From Gemmatimonadaceae bacterium (GTDB lineage: Bacteria; Gemmatimonadota; Gemmatimonadetes; Gemmatimonadales; Gemmatimonadaceae), in the NCBI GenBank assembly GCA_036003045.1, contig DASYSS010000044.1, forward strand, positions 1 to 57,217: a stretch of 57,217 nt of DNA, written 5' to 3'. The notes beneath the pieces are model-generated. The model had not been told where the DNA came from. It searched no databases and saw nothing but the letters and a program-made list of their open reading frames with translations. Below are positions 27,914 to 38,947 of this stretch, piece after piece (the first letter of the stretch is position 1; each line of letters starts with the position of its first letter). A program made the position numbers and the translations under genes.

Positions 27914-29298
27914 CGACCGTAGCTTCCGACCGAACCGAGCATCGGCAGCGCGCGCACGCGGCGCGCCTTCGCCGGCGGCGCCGACACGACGCTCACGAGC
28001 CTCGCCGAAAAATCGACGTCGTCGACTACTCCATCGAGCTCGACGTCGACGAATGACCCCGGGGCGACCTTGTTCGCTCCCGCGAGCCTGGTGACGCCGT
28101 CGATGTCATCGGCCTGCCAGAGCACGCGGGCCTGCACGCCGTCGTCATCCACTCGATCGACGATCGCGCGCACCGTACATCCGAGGCGCTGCTCGTACCG
28201 CTCCGACGTGATCAGTCGCTGCGTTTCGTTCAACCGTTCGAGACGCTCGAGCTTGACCGCTTCGGGGACGTCGTCTTCCATTTCCGCGGCGCGCGTGCCT
28301 TCTTGGGCGGAGTAGGCGAACGCGCCGACGCGGTCGAACTGCAGCTCTTCGAGGAACTCGAGCAGCGTTGCGTACTCTTCCTCGGTCTCGCCGGGAAAGC
28401 CGACGATGCACGTCGTGCGAATGGCGACGTCGGGAACGGTGGCGCGCACCGCGTCGACGCGAGCGCGCACCGTACGCTGTCGCTCGGGCCGGCGCATGCG
28501 CGCCAGGACGCCGTCCGCTCCGTGCTGGATCGGCATGTCGAGGTACGGCACGATCCGCGACTCGGTCGCCATCAGCTCGAGAACGGCCGGAGTGAGCCCC
28601 GCCGAATAGATGTAGAGCATCCGGATCCACGGGATCGACGTCTCTCGAACGAGCGCGGTGAGCACGTCGGCGAGACCAACTTTTCTGTCGCGGACGTCGC
28701 GACCGTAGTGCGCCAGATCCTGGGCAACGAGGTTCACCTCTCGCGCCCCCTGCGCCTCGAGCAGCTGCGCTTCGCGGACGATGTCGTCGAGCGCGAACGA
28801 GCGGTGTTTGCCTCGCATCAGCGGAATCGCGCAGAACGCGCACCCGTGGTCGCACCCTTCGCTGACCTTGAGGTAGCGCACGTGCGGCAACCCGGCTACG
28901 AACTGCCGGACACCGGGATGCGGAACCGGAACGTCGTCCGCGGCCAGCAAACCCCGCTCGGTGAGCTCCGGAACCAGGCGGTCCATTTCGGACGAGCCGA
29001 GGAACAGATCGATTTCCGGCAGGGCCGAGAGCAGCTCGTCCTTGTGGCGCTCGACCATGCAGCCGACCCCGACCACCGCCTTGCACGACCCGCGATCCTT
29101 GAGCCGCCCCGCCTCGACCATCGCGTCGATCGATTCCTTTTTCGCCGCGTCGATGAACCCGCACGTGTTGACGAGCACGACGTCGGCGTCGTCGAGGTCG
29201 CTCGTGTAGGTCGCGCCGTGGTCGGCGAGCTGCGCGACGTAACGCTCGCTGTCCACGGTGTTCTTGTCGCAACCGAGAGTGATGACCGAAACCTTCAT
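27910..29298 (-). CDS. rimO: ribosomal protein S12 methylthiotransferase RimO
   Basis: 462-aa radical-SAM methylthiotransferase modifying the conserved Asp of ribosomal protein S12. The N-terminal domain SVITLGCDKNTVDSE carries the first cluster cysteines (with NTCGFID and GVGCMVER). The radical-SAM triad is CDHGCAFCAIP, followed by GFPGETEEEY and a C-terminal TRAM-like domain ending near DGVVDDVDFSARLV. The DKNTVDSE form is typical of RimO rather than MiaB. Confidence 0.95.
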   Translation of the reverse strand: MKVSVITLGCDKNTVDSERYVAQLADHGATYTSDLDDADVVLVNTCGFIDAAKKESIDAMVEAGRLKDRGSCKAVVGVGCMVERHKDELLSALPEIDLFLGSSEMDRLVPELTERGLLAADDVPVPHPGVRQFVAGLPHVRYLKVSEGCDHGCAFCAIPLMRGKHRSFALDDIVREAQLLEAQGAREVNLVAQDLAHYGRDVRDRKVGLADVLTALVRETSIPWIRMLYIYSAGLTPAVLELMATESRIVPYLDMPIQHGADGVLARMRRPERQRTVRARVDAVRATVPDVAIRTTCIVGFPGETEEEYATLLEFLEELQFDRVGAFAYSAQEGTRAAEMEDDVPEAVKLERLERLNETQRLITSERYEQRLGCTVRAIVDRVDDDGVQARVLWQADDIDGVTRLAGANKVAPGSFVDVELDGVVDDVDFSARLVSVVSAPPAKARRVRALPMLGSVGSYGR

Positions 29299-29445
29299 CG
29301 AGCGTGGCGCGGGGAGGGGGAAACGGGAATGACGGATGGTCGCCCACCGAAGCTGGAGATCCCGCGGGCGCCCGGAAATCTACAGTCGGGGCGGCGTGGC
29401 TTTAATCGGTCGCTGGGGAGGCAAAGAACTGAGTCTTGCGGGACC

Positions 29446-29466
29446 GTACTTTGCAACATAAAGTAC
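29446..29466. promoter_or_regulatory. 21-bp palindromic operator-like site before the DUF4173 gene
   Basis: GTACTTT-GCAACAT-AAAGTAC: perfect 7-bp arms around a 7-bp centre. It ends 5 bp before ATG 29472, so a bound regulator would cover the start site or ribosome-binding region. No classical Shine-Dalgarno fits between it and the ATG, so a leaderless or very short leader is likely. Confidence 0.6.
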
Positions 29467-29471
29467 TTGCC

Positions 29472-31106
29472 ATGACATCACCTCTTTATGGCGCGGCGAG
29501 CGGGGTATCGGCCGCGCGGACACCCGCCCCCGCCCTCTCGCCGTCCGTCGCGCGCACGACCCTGACCACCGCGGTTCTCCTCGGCGCGTCGGCCGACGCC
29601 CTGATGCACGACGGGCCGGGCGGCGTCGGACTCGCCATGTGGATCACGTTCCTGGCCGTCAATGCCGCCGTGCTCTTCGCTCGCGCCCGGCATGCTCCGT
29701 CGCGCCAAGCGTTCCTCTGGCTCTCGGCCGCGGTGATGTTCTCCCTCGGGCTCGCCTGGCGGAATTCGGGAACGCTGCAGGCGTTCGACTTCCTCGCCAT
29801 GCTCTTCTCGCTGGGAATGGCCGCGATCTCCGTCCGCGATCCTGGAGCCGCTCTCTTCGCGCGGCGCCTGCGAGATACGCTGCTCACCGGGATCGACGCG
29901 GCAGCGAACGTCGCGTTCGGCGTCCTTCCGCTCACGTTCCGCGAGGCGCTCACCAGCGAATCGGGCGGGAAAGCTCTCTCGCACTTTCGCGCCTTCGTGC
30001 GGCCGGCGCTCATCGCCGGCGCCGCGCTGCTCATCTTCGGGGCGCTTCTGAGAGACGCCGACCCCATCTTCGCGAGCTGGATAAACATTCCGTTCGACTT
30101 CGCCACCATTGCGTCGCACGTCGTCGTCACCGGCTTCTTCGCGTGGGTCGTCGCCGGTTGGGCGCGCGGGAGCCTGGCCGAGAACGTGACACCGCGCCGC
30201 TCCACGGCGTCGCTCCCGATTCAACTCGGCGCCGCCGACATCACCGCCGCCCTCGGCACGCTGTCCGTCCTCTTTGCCGCGTTCGTCGCGTCGCAGATCG
30301 GCTGGCTGTTCGGCGGCGAGAAGTTCCTCCAGGCGAGAACCGGTCTCACCGCCGCGAGCTACGCGCGTCAGGGATTCTTCCAGATGGTCTGGGTCGTGAC
30401 GCTCGTCGTCCCGATTCTCGTCGGCACCCGCGCCGCGCTCGCGCCGGCGGGGGGACGCACCCTCGCGCGGCGGCACACGCTGCTGTCACTGCCGGTCGTC
30501 GCGCTGCTCGGGGCCATCATCGTCTCGGCGATGCTGCGCATGAAGATGTACGTGCACTACTACGGACTCACGACCGAGCGCTTCTACCCGGCCGTGTTCA
30601 TGCTCTGGCTCGCGACCGTCATCGTGTGGCTGGCGATCACGGTGCTCCGCGATTGGGGACGGCCGTTCGCCGGCGGCGCGGTTCTCTCGGCGCTGACCTT
30701 CCTCGCCGCGCTGAACGTCGTCGACCCCGACGCAATCGTCGCCGGCGTGAACGTGTCGCGTGCGACGCGTGTGGCGCCCGGAACCGAACCCGCGCTCGAC
30801 CTCGAGCATCTGGCCACGCTTGGCGGGGGCGGCATGCCCGCCGCGGTCGACGCGGTGGTCAACGCCAACGTCGCGAACCCCACGGGAGCGACGCCGAATC
30901 CGGCGATCGTGCACCGATGCTTGGCCGCAAGGATCCTCGTCGGCCGCTGGGGCCCGCAGTCAGGGCCGCGCCGGCATGCGGAGCGGACAGGCGGTTGGCG
31001 GTACTGGAATGCCGACGACGCGGTCGCGTTTCGCGCGTTCGACGCGCACAGCGCCGAGTTGCAGAACTTCGCGAACGACGGGTGCGCGCCCGCCGATCCG
31101 CACTAG
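29472..31106 (+). CDS. DUF4173-family multi-spanning membrane protein
   Basis: 544-aa integral membrane protein with about ten to eleven hydrophobic helices. The central part matches the DUF4173 style (VARTTLTTAVLLGASADALMHDGPGGVG; SYARQGFFQMVWVVTLVVPILVG; MKMYVHYYGLTTERFYPAVFMLWLA). A soluble C-terminal tail (about 430-544) ends in CAPADPH. Function unknown. In other genomes DUF4153/4173 genes often sit beside small HTH regulators, none of which is adjacent here. ATG 29472 is preferred over 29436 because it directly follows the palindrome. It overlaps the convergent yajQ by 4 nt. Confidence 0.75.
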   Translation: MTSPLYGAASGVSAARTPAPALSPSVARTTLTTAVLLGASADALMHDGPGGVGLAMWITFLAVNAAVLFARARHAPSRQAFLWLSAAVMFSLGLAWRNSGTLQAFDFLAMLFSLGMAAISVRDPGAALFARRLRDTLLTGIDAAANVAFGVLPLTFREALTSESGGKALSHFRAFVRPALIAGAALLIFGALLRDADPIFASWINIPFDFATIASHVVVTGFFAWVVAGWARGSLAENVTPRRSTASLPIQLGAADITAALGTLSVLFAAFVASQIGWLFGGEKFLQARTGLTAASYARQGFFQMVWVVTLVVPILVGTRAALAPAGGRTLARRHTLLSLPVVALLGAIIVSAMLRMKMYVHYYGLTTERFYPAVFMLWLATVIVWLAITVLRDWGRPFAGGAVLSALTFLAALNVVDPDAIVAGVNVSRATRVAPGTEPALDLEHLATLGGGGMPAAVDAVVNANVANPTGATPNPAIVHRCLAARILVGRWGPQSGPRRHAERTGGWRYWNADDAVAFRAFDAHSAELQNFANDGCAPADPH

Positions 31107-31603
31107 CGGTAGTTGCCGAACTTGAGCTCGACCCCGAAATCTTTCGAGCGCAGCAATGCGATCGCCGTCTGCAGCTCGTCCTTGGACGGCGAGGTGACGC
31201 GCACCTGATCGCCCTGAATGGCCGCCTGCACCTTCTTGAGCTTCGCGTCCTTGATCGCCGCGGCCACTTTCTTGGCGGTGTCGGAGTCGAGCGACGTCTT
31301 GAGCTTGATCTCGCGCCGCACCGTGTCGCCGCCCGCTTGCTTGATCTCGCCGACGTCGAGATTCTTCACCGACACGCCGCGCTTGATGAGCTTCGATTGC
31401 ACGATCTCCAATAGCGCGCGCATCTGGAAGTCGCTGTCGGCCACGAGGCCGAGGAGCGCTTCGGCGCGTTTGAACTCGATCGCCGCGCTCGAGCCTTTGA
31501 AGTCGTAGCGCTGGGCGATCTCTTTTTGCGCCTGATTCACGGCGTTGTCGACTTCCTGGAGGTCGACGCCGGTCGTGACGTCGAACGAGGCTGGTTGGGG
31601 CAT
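31103..31603 (-). CDS. YajQ-family nucleotide/c-di-GMP-binding protein
   Basis: 166-aa YajQ-family protein: FDVTTGVDLQEVDNAVNQA, QRYDFKGS, VSVKNLDVGEIKQAGGDTVRREI, KKVQAAIQGDQVRVTSPSKDELQ and the C-terminal FGNYR. Members bind RNA or nucleotides, and the Xanthomonas protein binds cyclic di-GMP. The role here is not established. Length and both repeats are complete. It has a convergent 4-nt overlap with the DUF4173 gene. Confidence 0.93.
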   Translation of the reverse strand: MPQPASFDVTTGVDLQEVDNAVNQAQKEIAQRYDFKGSSAAIEFKRAEALLGLVADSDFQMRALLEIVQSKLIKRGVSVKNLDVGEIKQAGGDTVRREIKLKTSLDSDTAKKVAAAIKDAKLKKVQAAIQGDQVRVTSPSKDELQTAIALLRSKDFGVELKFGNYR

Positions 31604-31612
31604 GCGGGAACG

Positions 31613-33037
31613 CTACGGCGCGCCGTCCGCGGAGACCAGCCGCCCGCCGAAAAAGACCTGCTTCGGCGCGGCCGACGCGATCGGAATCACGCCCGGGATT
31701 CCCGTCCGCGCGGCGACGATGCCCGTTTCGCGAAGTTGTTCCCCGCGCAGCGCGTCACCGAGCGTGGTCGTCGGTCCGGCCGAGAGGATCGTTCGTCGGG
31801 TCTGATAGCCGAGGGAAAACGCGGCCGCGTCCGACTTCGTCACCGACTGCGCGGATCCGCAGCCGTAGCCGCCCATCACGGTCGTCCACGCGCACGTGTG
31901 GTGGAACCCCAGCGCGTGCAGCAGCTCGTGCTTCATCAGACTGCGGCTCGCCAGCGCGGCGTTGGTCGTCACGCGCGTCTTGGCGGAGAGCATGTTGAGG
32001 CTGCCGTCCCAAATCCAATTCGTGTAACCGGCGAAGCCGGTGAGCGTGTTGTCCACCCACACCAGCACGGCCTTGCGCGAGTAGCCGTTCACGTCCTGCG
32101 CCGGCAGCGACGACAGCGTCGCGGGAACGAACAGCTGGCGTCCCAGCTCGTTCTGCATCTCGGCGATGATGCTCCACAGGTTGATCGAGTCGGTCGCGGT
32201 GATCGGCGACGTCGTGAGCTGCGTGTTGAACGCGAGCGGGACGGGGAGGTCGGCGTCGCTCCACAGAACGACCGCGGCCTTCCAGAGCTGTGGGAAGAAG
32301 CTGTTGCAGTTCGCGTTCGTGTCGTCGGTGCACACGCGCTGAAACGCCTGCGCGAGACTCACGTCCACCGCCGACGACGGGTACGCCGGCGTCGAAAAGA
32401 CGGACGTCTTGGGAACGAGCATCGGGCGCAGCGCGGCGGTCGAAGCCTTACTCGTCGAGACGAGCGCCAACGTCGGGTGATAGCGCCGTGCTCCACTCGC
32501 TACGTCCACGAGAACGCTCATCGAGTCGGTCGCCCCGAACGTGAGTGGCGCCGCGATCTGAAACGATCCCGTTGCGTCGAGCGACCCGGTGAAATCCTGG
32601 ACGTTCGCGCCGGCGCCGCTCTCGACGCCGGCCACGAGACCAGCGACCGAGCCGCCGTCGATCGCGACCACACGTCCGCTGATCGAGGTCGGCGTGACGA
32701 CGGTCGCCCTCGTGCTGCCCGTCACGCCGCCGTACGACGCCGTGATCGTCGCGGCCCCGGCGTGGAGCCCGGTCACGACACCATTCGCGTTCACGCTCGC
32801 GATCGACTGGTCGGACGATTGAAACGTCGGCGTCGCGCCCGAAACCGGCTTGTTCGACGCGTCCAGCACGTGGGCTTGTGTCTGCGCCGACCCGCCGACC
32901 CCGACGAGTATTGGCGTCGGATTCACGACGATGCTCGCGGCCGATCCTGATGGAGGCGAGGGATGCGTGTCCGTCGTGGCGGACGAACCGCAGGCTGACA
33001 GGTAGCCGCAGACCACTACGCCGAGCGCCGCGCTCAT
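31613..33037 (-). CDS. secreted lipoprotein with Ig-like (Big2) domain and metzincin-like protease motif
   Basis: 474-aa protein. Signal and lipobox: LGVVVCGYLSAC-GSS. Residues about 30-115 form a Big2-type bacterial Ig domain (SQDSTPTF-like SSDQSIASVNANGVVTGLHAGAATITASYG), followed by a carboxypeptidase-regulatory-like module. The second half carries HELLHALGFHH at about 370-380, an HExxHxxGxxH zinc motif, and a nearby VMGG that may be the Met-turn. So it is probably a surface metalloprotease. ATG 33037 is chosen because the longer frame (33079) would overlap the sigma-factor gene. Confidence 0.75.
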   Translation of the reverse strand: MSAALGVVVCGYLSACGSSATTDTHPSPPSGSAASIVVNPTPILVGVGGSAQTQAHVLDASNKPVSGATPTFQSSDQSIASVNANGVVTGLHAGAATITASYGGVTGSTRATVVTPTSISGRVVAIDGGSVAGLVAGVESGAGANVQDFTGSLDATGSFQIAAPLTFGATDSMSVLVDVASGARRYHPTLALVSTSKASTAALRPMLVPKTSVFSTPAYPSSAVDVSLAQAFQRVCTDDTNANCNSFFPQLWKAAVVLWSDADLPVPLAFNTQLTTSPITATDSINLWSIIAEMQNELGRQLFVPATLSSLPAQDVNGYSRKAVLVWVDNTLTGFAGYTNWIWDGSLNMLSAKTRVTTNAALASRSLMKHELLHALGFHHTCAWTTVMGGYGCGSAQSVTKSDAAAFSLGYQTRRTILSAGPTTTLGDALRGEQLRETGIVAARTGIPGVIPIASAAPKQVFFGGRLVSADGAP

Positions 33038-33053
33038 CGCGCGGCGCCCAAGG

Positions 33054-33911
33054 TCAGCCGAGGTAGGACTCCAACGCACGCGCGCGGCTCACGTGGCGCA
33101 GCCGGGAGAGCGCCTTTTCCTTGATCTGGCGGACGCGCTCGCGCGTGATGCCGAGCAGCGCGCCGATCTCCTCGAGCGTCATCGGCTCGCTGCCGTCGAG
33201 TCCGAAGTAGAGCCGGAGGATCTTCGACTCGCGCTCCTTGAGGTGCGACAGCGCTTCCTCGATCGACTCGGTGAGGGCCTTTTCGAAGGTCTGCTCGTCG
33301 GGCGTCGGATTGAGCGTGTCGGGGAGGTAGTCGAGAAGCTTGTTGTCTTCACCCGGAGTGAGCGGCGCATCGAGCGAGAGATGCGTCTGCGAGATCGCCA
33401 TGGTCTTGGCGACCTCTTCCTCCGTGATGTCCATGCCGTGCGCGATCTCTTCGTGCGTCGGGTCGCGGCCCAGCTCCTGGAGCAGCGCGTTGGCCCGCTT
33501 GCCGATGCGGTGGAGCGTCCCCGCCCTGTTGAGCGGCACGCGCACGATGCGCGACTGCTCGGCGAGCGCCTGCAGGATCGCCTGCCGGATCCACCAGACC
33601 GCATACGAGATGAACTTGATGCCTTTCGTCTCGTCGAATTTGTGCGCGGCGCGGATGAGGCCGAGGTTGCCCTCGTTGATCAGATCGGAGAGCGAGACGC
33701 CCTGGTTCTGATACTTCTTCGCGACCGACACGACGAACCGGAGGTTGGAGCGCACGAGCTTGTCGAGCGACTCCTGGCTGCCGTCGCGAATGGATTGCGC
33801 GAGGCGGACCTCCTCATCGCGCGAGATCAGCGGGTACACGCTGATGTCGCGGAGGTATTGGTCGAGCGATCCCTCTTCGTACGACGATTTCTTGTTGCCG
33901 GTAGCAGCCAT
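33054..33911 (-). CDS. RNA polymerase sigma-70 factor, RpoD/SigA-like
   Basis: 285-aa sigma factor lacking region 1.1 but with region 1.2 (SLDQYLRDISVYPLISRDEEVRLA), region 2 (NLRFVVSVAKKYQNQGVSLSDLINEGNLGLIRAAHKFDETKGIKF split over 2.1-2.4, with ISYAVWWIRQAI), region 3 (RIGKRANALLQELGR) and region 4 (LRLYFGLDG, MTLEEIGALLGITRERVRQI). The 2.4 and 4.2 helices look like those of primary sigma factors, so it should read -10/-35 promoters. It could be the housekeeping factor or a close group 2 relative. The start is ATG 33911. Confidence 0.9.
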   Translation of the reverse strand: MAATGNKKSSYEEGSLDQYLRDISVYPLISRDEEVRLAQSIRDGSQESLDKLVRSNLRFVVSVAKKYQNQGVSLSDLINEGNLGLIRAAHKFDETKGIKFISYAVWWIRQAILQALAEQSRIVRVPLNRAGTLHRIGKRANALLQELGRDPTHEEIAHGMDITEEEVAKTMAISQTHLSLDAPLTPGEDNKLLDYLPDTLNPTPDEQTFEKALTESIEEALSHLKERESKILRLYFGLDGSEPMTLEEIGALLGITRERVRQIKEKALSRLRHVSRARALESYLG

Positions 33912-33927
33912 GCGTTGTCGAGGCAAT

Positions 33928-34767
33928 CTATCGGATCCGCTCACCGAGCCGCGACCAGCGGATGCGCGTGAGCCAAGCCAAGCTGTGTTCCGAGGAGTCG
34001 GGCGCATAACTGTAGTAGATCACGAACGGCTGACCCTTGATCAACGAATCGGCGACCCAGCCCCAATATCGGCTGTCGTATGAGTTGTCCCGGTTGTCGC
34101 CGAGCGCCAGGTAGTTCCCTTCTGGGACGACCAACGGACCCCAATTGTTTCGCGACGGGCGGTATGCCACACCCGCCGCCGCGGCGGTTTTGACAAGATA
34201 ATCGCGCTGCCACCGAAATTCGTCCTGCTGAGGATCGATATCCGGCTCGGTATGCTCGACGTACCGCTCGCTCACGACGTGGCTGTTGCGGATCAGTGTC
34301 CCGTCTCTCATCTCGACTGTGTCGCCGGGCACACCCTCCAGGCGCTTGACGAAATACTTCGTCACATCGCCGGGGTAATTGAACACTATCACGTCGCCGC
34401 GCTCCGGATCCCGAAGTCGAGGCAGCCGTTTGTGCGTAAACGGCACGTCGGCGCCGTAGACCAGCTTGTTGACGAGAAGAAAATCGCCGATCTGCAGCGT
34501 GTTCTCCATGCTTCCGCTCGGAATCTTGAACGCCTCGACGAGAAACGTGCGGATCACGACGAACAACAGCACGGAGACGAGAAAGATCTTGGCCCACTCG
34601 CCGAGGAAGTCCAATCCGGAGCGCTTCCGGTTCAGATCGCGGAGCGCATCCGACTTCTGCTGTTCGGAGATCGAGCGCGACGTGGCGGACGCGGCCGTGG
34701 TGCCCGCCGCTTCCACGGCGGGGGATTCCTGTTTCGGTGACGGCGACGCCTGCTCGTTGAGACTCAT
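33928..34767 (-). CDS. lepB: signal peptidase I
   Basis: 279-aa type I signal peptidase. A Ser/Ala-rich cytoplasmic tail precedes one membrane helix (about 58-78, IFLVSVLLFVVIRTFLV). The catalytic serine is in KIPSGSMENTL, the lysine in YFVKRLEGVPGDTVE, and GDNRDNSYDSRYWG is box E. It cleaves Sec signal peptides, many of which are predicted in this window. It lies 16 nt upstream of the sigma-factor gene. Confidence 0.95.
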   Translation of the reverse strand: MSLNEQASPSPKQESPAVEAAGTTAASATSRSISEQQKSDALRDLNRKRSGLDFLGEWAKIFLVSVLLFVVIRTFLVEAFKIPSGSMENTLQIGDFLLVNKLVYGADVPFTHKRLPRLRDPERGDVIVFNYPGDVTKYFVKRLEGVPGDTVEMRDGTLIRNSHVVSERYVEHTEPDIDPQQDEFRWQRDYLVKTAAAAGVAYRPSRNNWGPLVVPEGNYLALGDNRDNSYDSRYWGWVADSLIKGQPFVIYYSYAPDSSEHSLAWLTRIRWSRLGERIR

Positions 34768-34848
34768 CCAATGCTCACTGCGCTCTCTGCCGGAGATGCG
34801 GGTGTGAAATAACGCCCAGCATCGGACTCGGCTAGGGCATCCACGAGA

Positions 34849-36348
34849 TCAATCCGGGGTTCCAAGGTAGTTGTCGATCTGCGCCCGCTGCAGCGCACCC
34901 GAGAAATCCAGATAACCAACCTTTGTTTCCGAGAAGAACTCATACACTTCCCACCCGCCTTCCCGGTGGCCGTTCCCCGTCTGTTTTACGCCGCCGAACG
35001 GAAGATGTGCCTCGGCCCCGATCGTCGGCGCGTTGATGTACGTAATTCCGGTGTCGAGCTCGTTCATCGCGCGCATCGCGACGTTCACGTCGCGAGTATA
35101 GACGGAAGACGACAGGCCATACCGAACGTCATTGTTGACGACGAACGCCTCGTCCGGCGTGCGGACGCGAATCACCGACAACACCGGTCCGAAGATTTCT
35201 TCCTGCTCCAAACGCATGCCAGCGCGCACGCGCGCGAAGATCGTCGGCTCGAAGAAGTAGCCGTGATCGAGCGCGGACCCGTCGGGACGGCGGCCACCAC
35301 ACAACAGGTCGGCGCCCTCCTTTTGTCCGATGTCGATGTAACGCTCGACCTTGGCGACCGAGTCCTGATTGATGAGCGGCCCGACGTCGGTGCCCGGCTT
35401 TCGTCCATCGCCGAGCTTCATCGCGCGAGCGCGTTGGACGAGTCGGCTCACGAATTCGTCGTGCACGCCATCCTGCACGATGAGGCGGCTCGTCGCCGTG
35501 CAGCGCTGTCCGGTCGTGCCGAAGGCGCCCCAGAGCACGCCTTCGAGCGCCAGATCCAAATCGGCGTCGTCGAGCACGATCATGGCATTCTTGCCGCCCA
35601 TCTCGAGCGAAAGGCGCTTGTGCATGCGGCCGCAGACCTCGCCGACCACGCGTCCCGTGTCCGTCGATCCCGTAAATGAGATGACGGGAATGGACGGATG
35701 GTTCACGATCGCCGCGCCGGCCGCCTCCCCCACGCCGTGCACGAGCTGGATCACTTCGGGCGGCAGTCCGGCCTCGAGCAGAACCTCGACGAGTACGTGG
35801 CCGGTGTGCGGCACATCTTCGGCCGGCTTGAAGACGCAGGCGTTTCCGCAGACGAGCGCGGGGAACATCTTCCACGTCGGAATGGCGAGCGGGAAGTTGA
35901 ACGGCGTCACGATCCCCGCGATGCCGATCGGACGGCGAAAGCTCATCGCCCACTTGTTGCGCAACTCGCTCGGCACGGTGTGCCCGAACAGCCGCCGTCC
36001 TTCGCTCGACGCGTAGTACGCGGTGTCGATTCCTTCTTGCACGTCACCCCGCGTCTCGGCGAGGGGCTTGCCCATCTCGCGCGTCATCAGATCGGCGATG
36101 TCTTCCTTGCGCGCCGACAAGATGTCGCCGACGCGACGCAGCACGTCGCCGCGCGCGGGCGCGGGTGTATGCCGCCACTCCTCGAATCCGCGCTTCGCGG
36201 ACTCGACGGCCAGGTCGACGTCGGCCGAGCCGGACATGGGAAATCGGCCGATCGTGTCGCGCGCGTCGGCCGGATTCTGGTTCGCGAAATATTCACCGCT
36301 CACCGGCGGCACCCACTTGCCGCCGATGAAGTTGTCGAACGTTTTCAT
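34849..36348 (-). CDS. NAD(P)-dependent aldehyde dehydrogenase
   Basis: 499-aa ALDH. NFIGGKWVPPVSGE start, GIVTPFNFPLAIPTWK cofactor site, ISFTGSTDTG, the general-base glutamate in LEMGGKN, and the catalytic cysteine in GTTGQRCTATSR. The end motif NAPTIGAEAHLPFGGVKQTGNG resembles semialdehyde dehydrogenases acting on 2,5-dioxovalerate or amino-acid semialdehydes; the exact substrate cannot be read off. The open frame runs to 36687, but ATG 36348 matches the family start and overlaps the previous gene by 4 nt. Confidence 0.92.
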   Translation of the reverse strand: MKTFDNFIGGKWVPPVSGEYFANQNPADARDTIGRFPMSGSADVDLAVESAKRGFEEWRHTPAPARGDVLRRVGDILSARKEDIADLMTREMGKPLAETRGDVQEGIDTAYYASSEGRRLFGHTVPSELRNKWAMSFRRPIGIAGIVTPFNFPLAIPTWKMFPALVCGNACVFKPAEDVPHTGHVLVEVLLEAGLPPEVIQLVHGVGEAAGAAIVNHPSIPVISFTGSTDTGRVVGEVCGRMHKRLSLEMGGKNAMIVLDDADLDLALEGVLWGAFGTTGQRCTATSRLIVQDGVHDEFVSRLVQRARAMKLGDGRKPGTDVGPLINQDSVAKVERYIDIGQKEGADLLCGGRRPDGSALDHGYFFEPTIFARVRAGMRLEQEEIFGPVLSVIRVRTPDEAFVVNNDVRYGLSSSVYTRDVNVAMRAMNELDTGITYINAPTIGAEAHLPFGGVKQTGNGHREGGWEVYEFFSETKVGYLDFSGALQRAQIDNYLGTPD

Positions 36349-36919
36349 GGTTTCGTAGTTGGGGCCGGAGGCTTCGCTGTCGTCGGAGAGGGCGCGGGTG
36401 ATGTTGGCGCGGGCTGCACCGGCGCCGGCTGTGGTTTGGTTGGAACGGCTGAACATGACCAGCCCGCGGGATGCTTGTCGGTGGGATACGCATAGCCGAT
36501 ACGAGGCAAAATCTCCAGGGAGCCGAGGAGCACGCCCCATACCGTGATGGCGAGCGACACGAGGTGAGCGCGGCTCGCGCGATGACGCCACGTCCAGATC
36601 GATGCCCACACACCACCGGCCGTCATCACGCCGACGGCGCCGAGATACCCGATGAGTCCCACCCCGCATCGCGACGGATACGGCCAAAAGGCCATGGCGA
36701 TTCCGACCGCGAGCGCGAGCGTGAGCCGGGCGAATACACCGAACGACGTCGTCGATTTTGATTCCGCGGGCGCCGAAGCCGCCGGCCGTCCGCCGCGCGC
36801 CGGGACCGCCGCCCCTTTCGCTTGCTTGTCCGGCGCGGCCGGCATGAGCGCTTCATCAGGCAGCGACGCCAACTGCTTGTCGATCTTGGCGAGCTCTTTC
36901 TCCCAGTCACGATCAGGCA

Positions 36920-36920
<1 letters not shown>
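36345..36920 (-). CDS. membrane protein with Pro-rich tail, unknown
   Basis: 191-aa protein. Charged N-terminus MPDRDWEKELAKIDKQL, then an Ala/Pro linker, three hydrophobic helices (about 72-150: LTLALAVGIAMAFW, GLIGYLGAVGVMTAG, LVSLAITVWGVLLGS) and a C-terminal tail of Pro/Ala/Thr repeats (about 165-191). No known domain recognised. ATG 36920 overlaps the last base of the NtrX-like gene; its TGA overlaps the aldehyde dehydrogenase ATG. Co-transcription with both is likely. Confidence 0.65.
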
Positions 36921-38292
<1,372 letters not shown>

Positions 38293-38296
<4 letters not shown>

Positions 38297-38946
38297 TGCA
38301 CCGTCTTGTACAAGGTGATCTTGCTGCTCGCCACTCGAATGTCACCTATGTAGCGGGGGATCGGCAACGGGAGCGCGTTCGGCGACACCCCCGGCTGGCG
38401 CACCGGTTGGATCCGATCGATGAGCGTGGCGATCATGCCCTTGGGAATCGGCAGGCCGTGGATCCTCGCGTCGGAGACGTCGAATACGGCGGTGCCGGGC
38501 TTCAAGACGCTCAGCGTTCCGGTAAGCTCAACCCTCTCTCGATCGTGCACGATGCCGACGGCGTCGCCGATCGCGCCCCCCAGATCCGAGACCGAGACAA
38601 CGGCGCGCAACGAGAGCTTGTCTCCGTTCGCCATCGCTTCGACGCTGTCCGCGACGGTCGGCATTCGCTTCGCGACCTGCTGGTACACGTACGACGCCAG
38701 CGCAGCCGGCGACACGGACTCGAAGACTTGACCTCGAGGTTCGCCGAGCCGCTTGAGCGCGCCCCGCGTCGTGTCGGCGGCGGCGTCGGACAACGGCTCC
38801 CAGCGTTCGGTCGCGACGGCCGCCGCGCGGGGCGCGTGACTGGCGCGCTGCTCGAGCCGAGTCAGCCACCGATCGCGCGTGAGCCAAGCGCCGATCGCCA
38901 CGATGAGGAGCACGAACAGACAGCCGAGTCTCGTGATGCATCCCAT
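38293..38946 (-). CDS. membrane-anchored protein, unknown (DUF2140/YpmS-like?)
   Basis: 217-aa protein with one N-terminal membrane helix (CLFVLLIVAIGAWLTRD) and an extracytoplasmic domain of strands and helices (SPAALASYVYQQVAKRM, LSLRAVVSVSDLGG, VELTGTLSVL, ARIHGLPIPKGMIATLIDRI, GDIRVASSKITLYK). The ending resembles lipid- or peptidoglycan-associated DUF2140/2993 proteins, but I cannot confirm that. ATG 38946 is chosen because the hydrophobic helix starts there. It overlaps the NtrX-like gene by 4 nt. Confidence 0.65.
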
Positions 38947-38947
38947 G

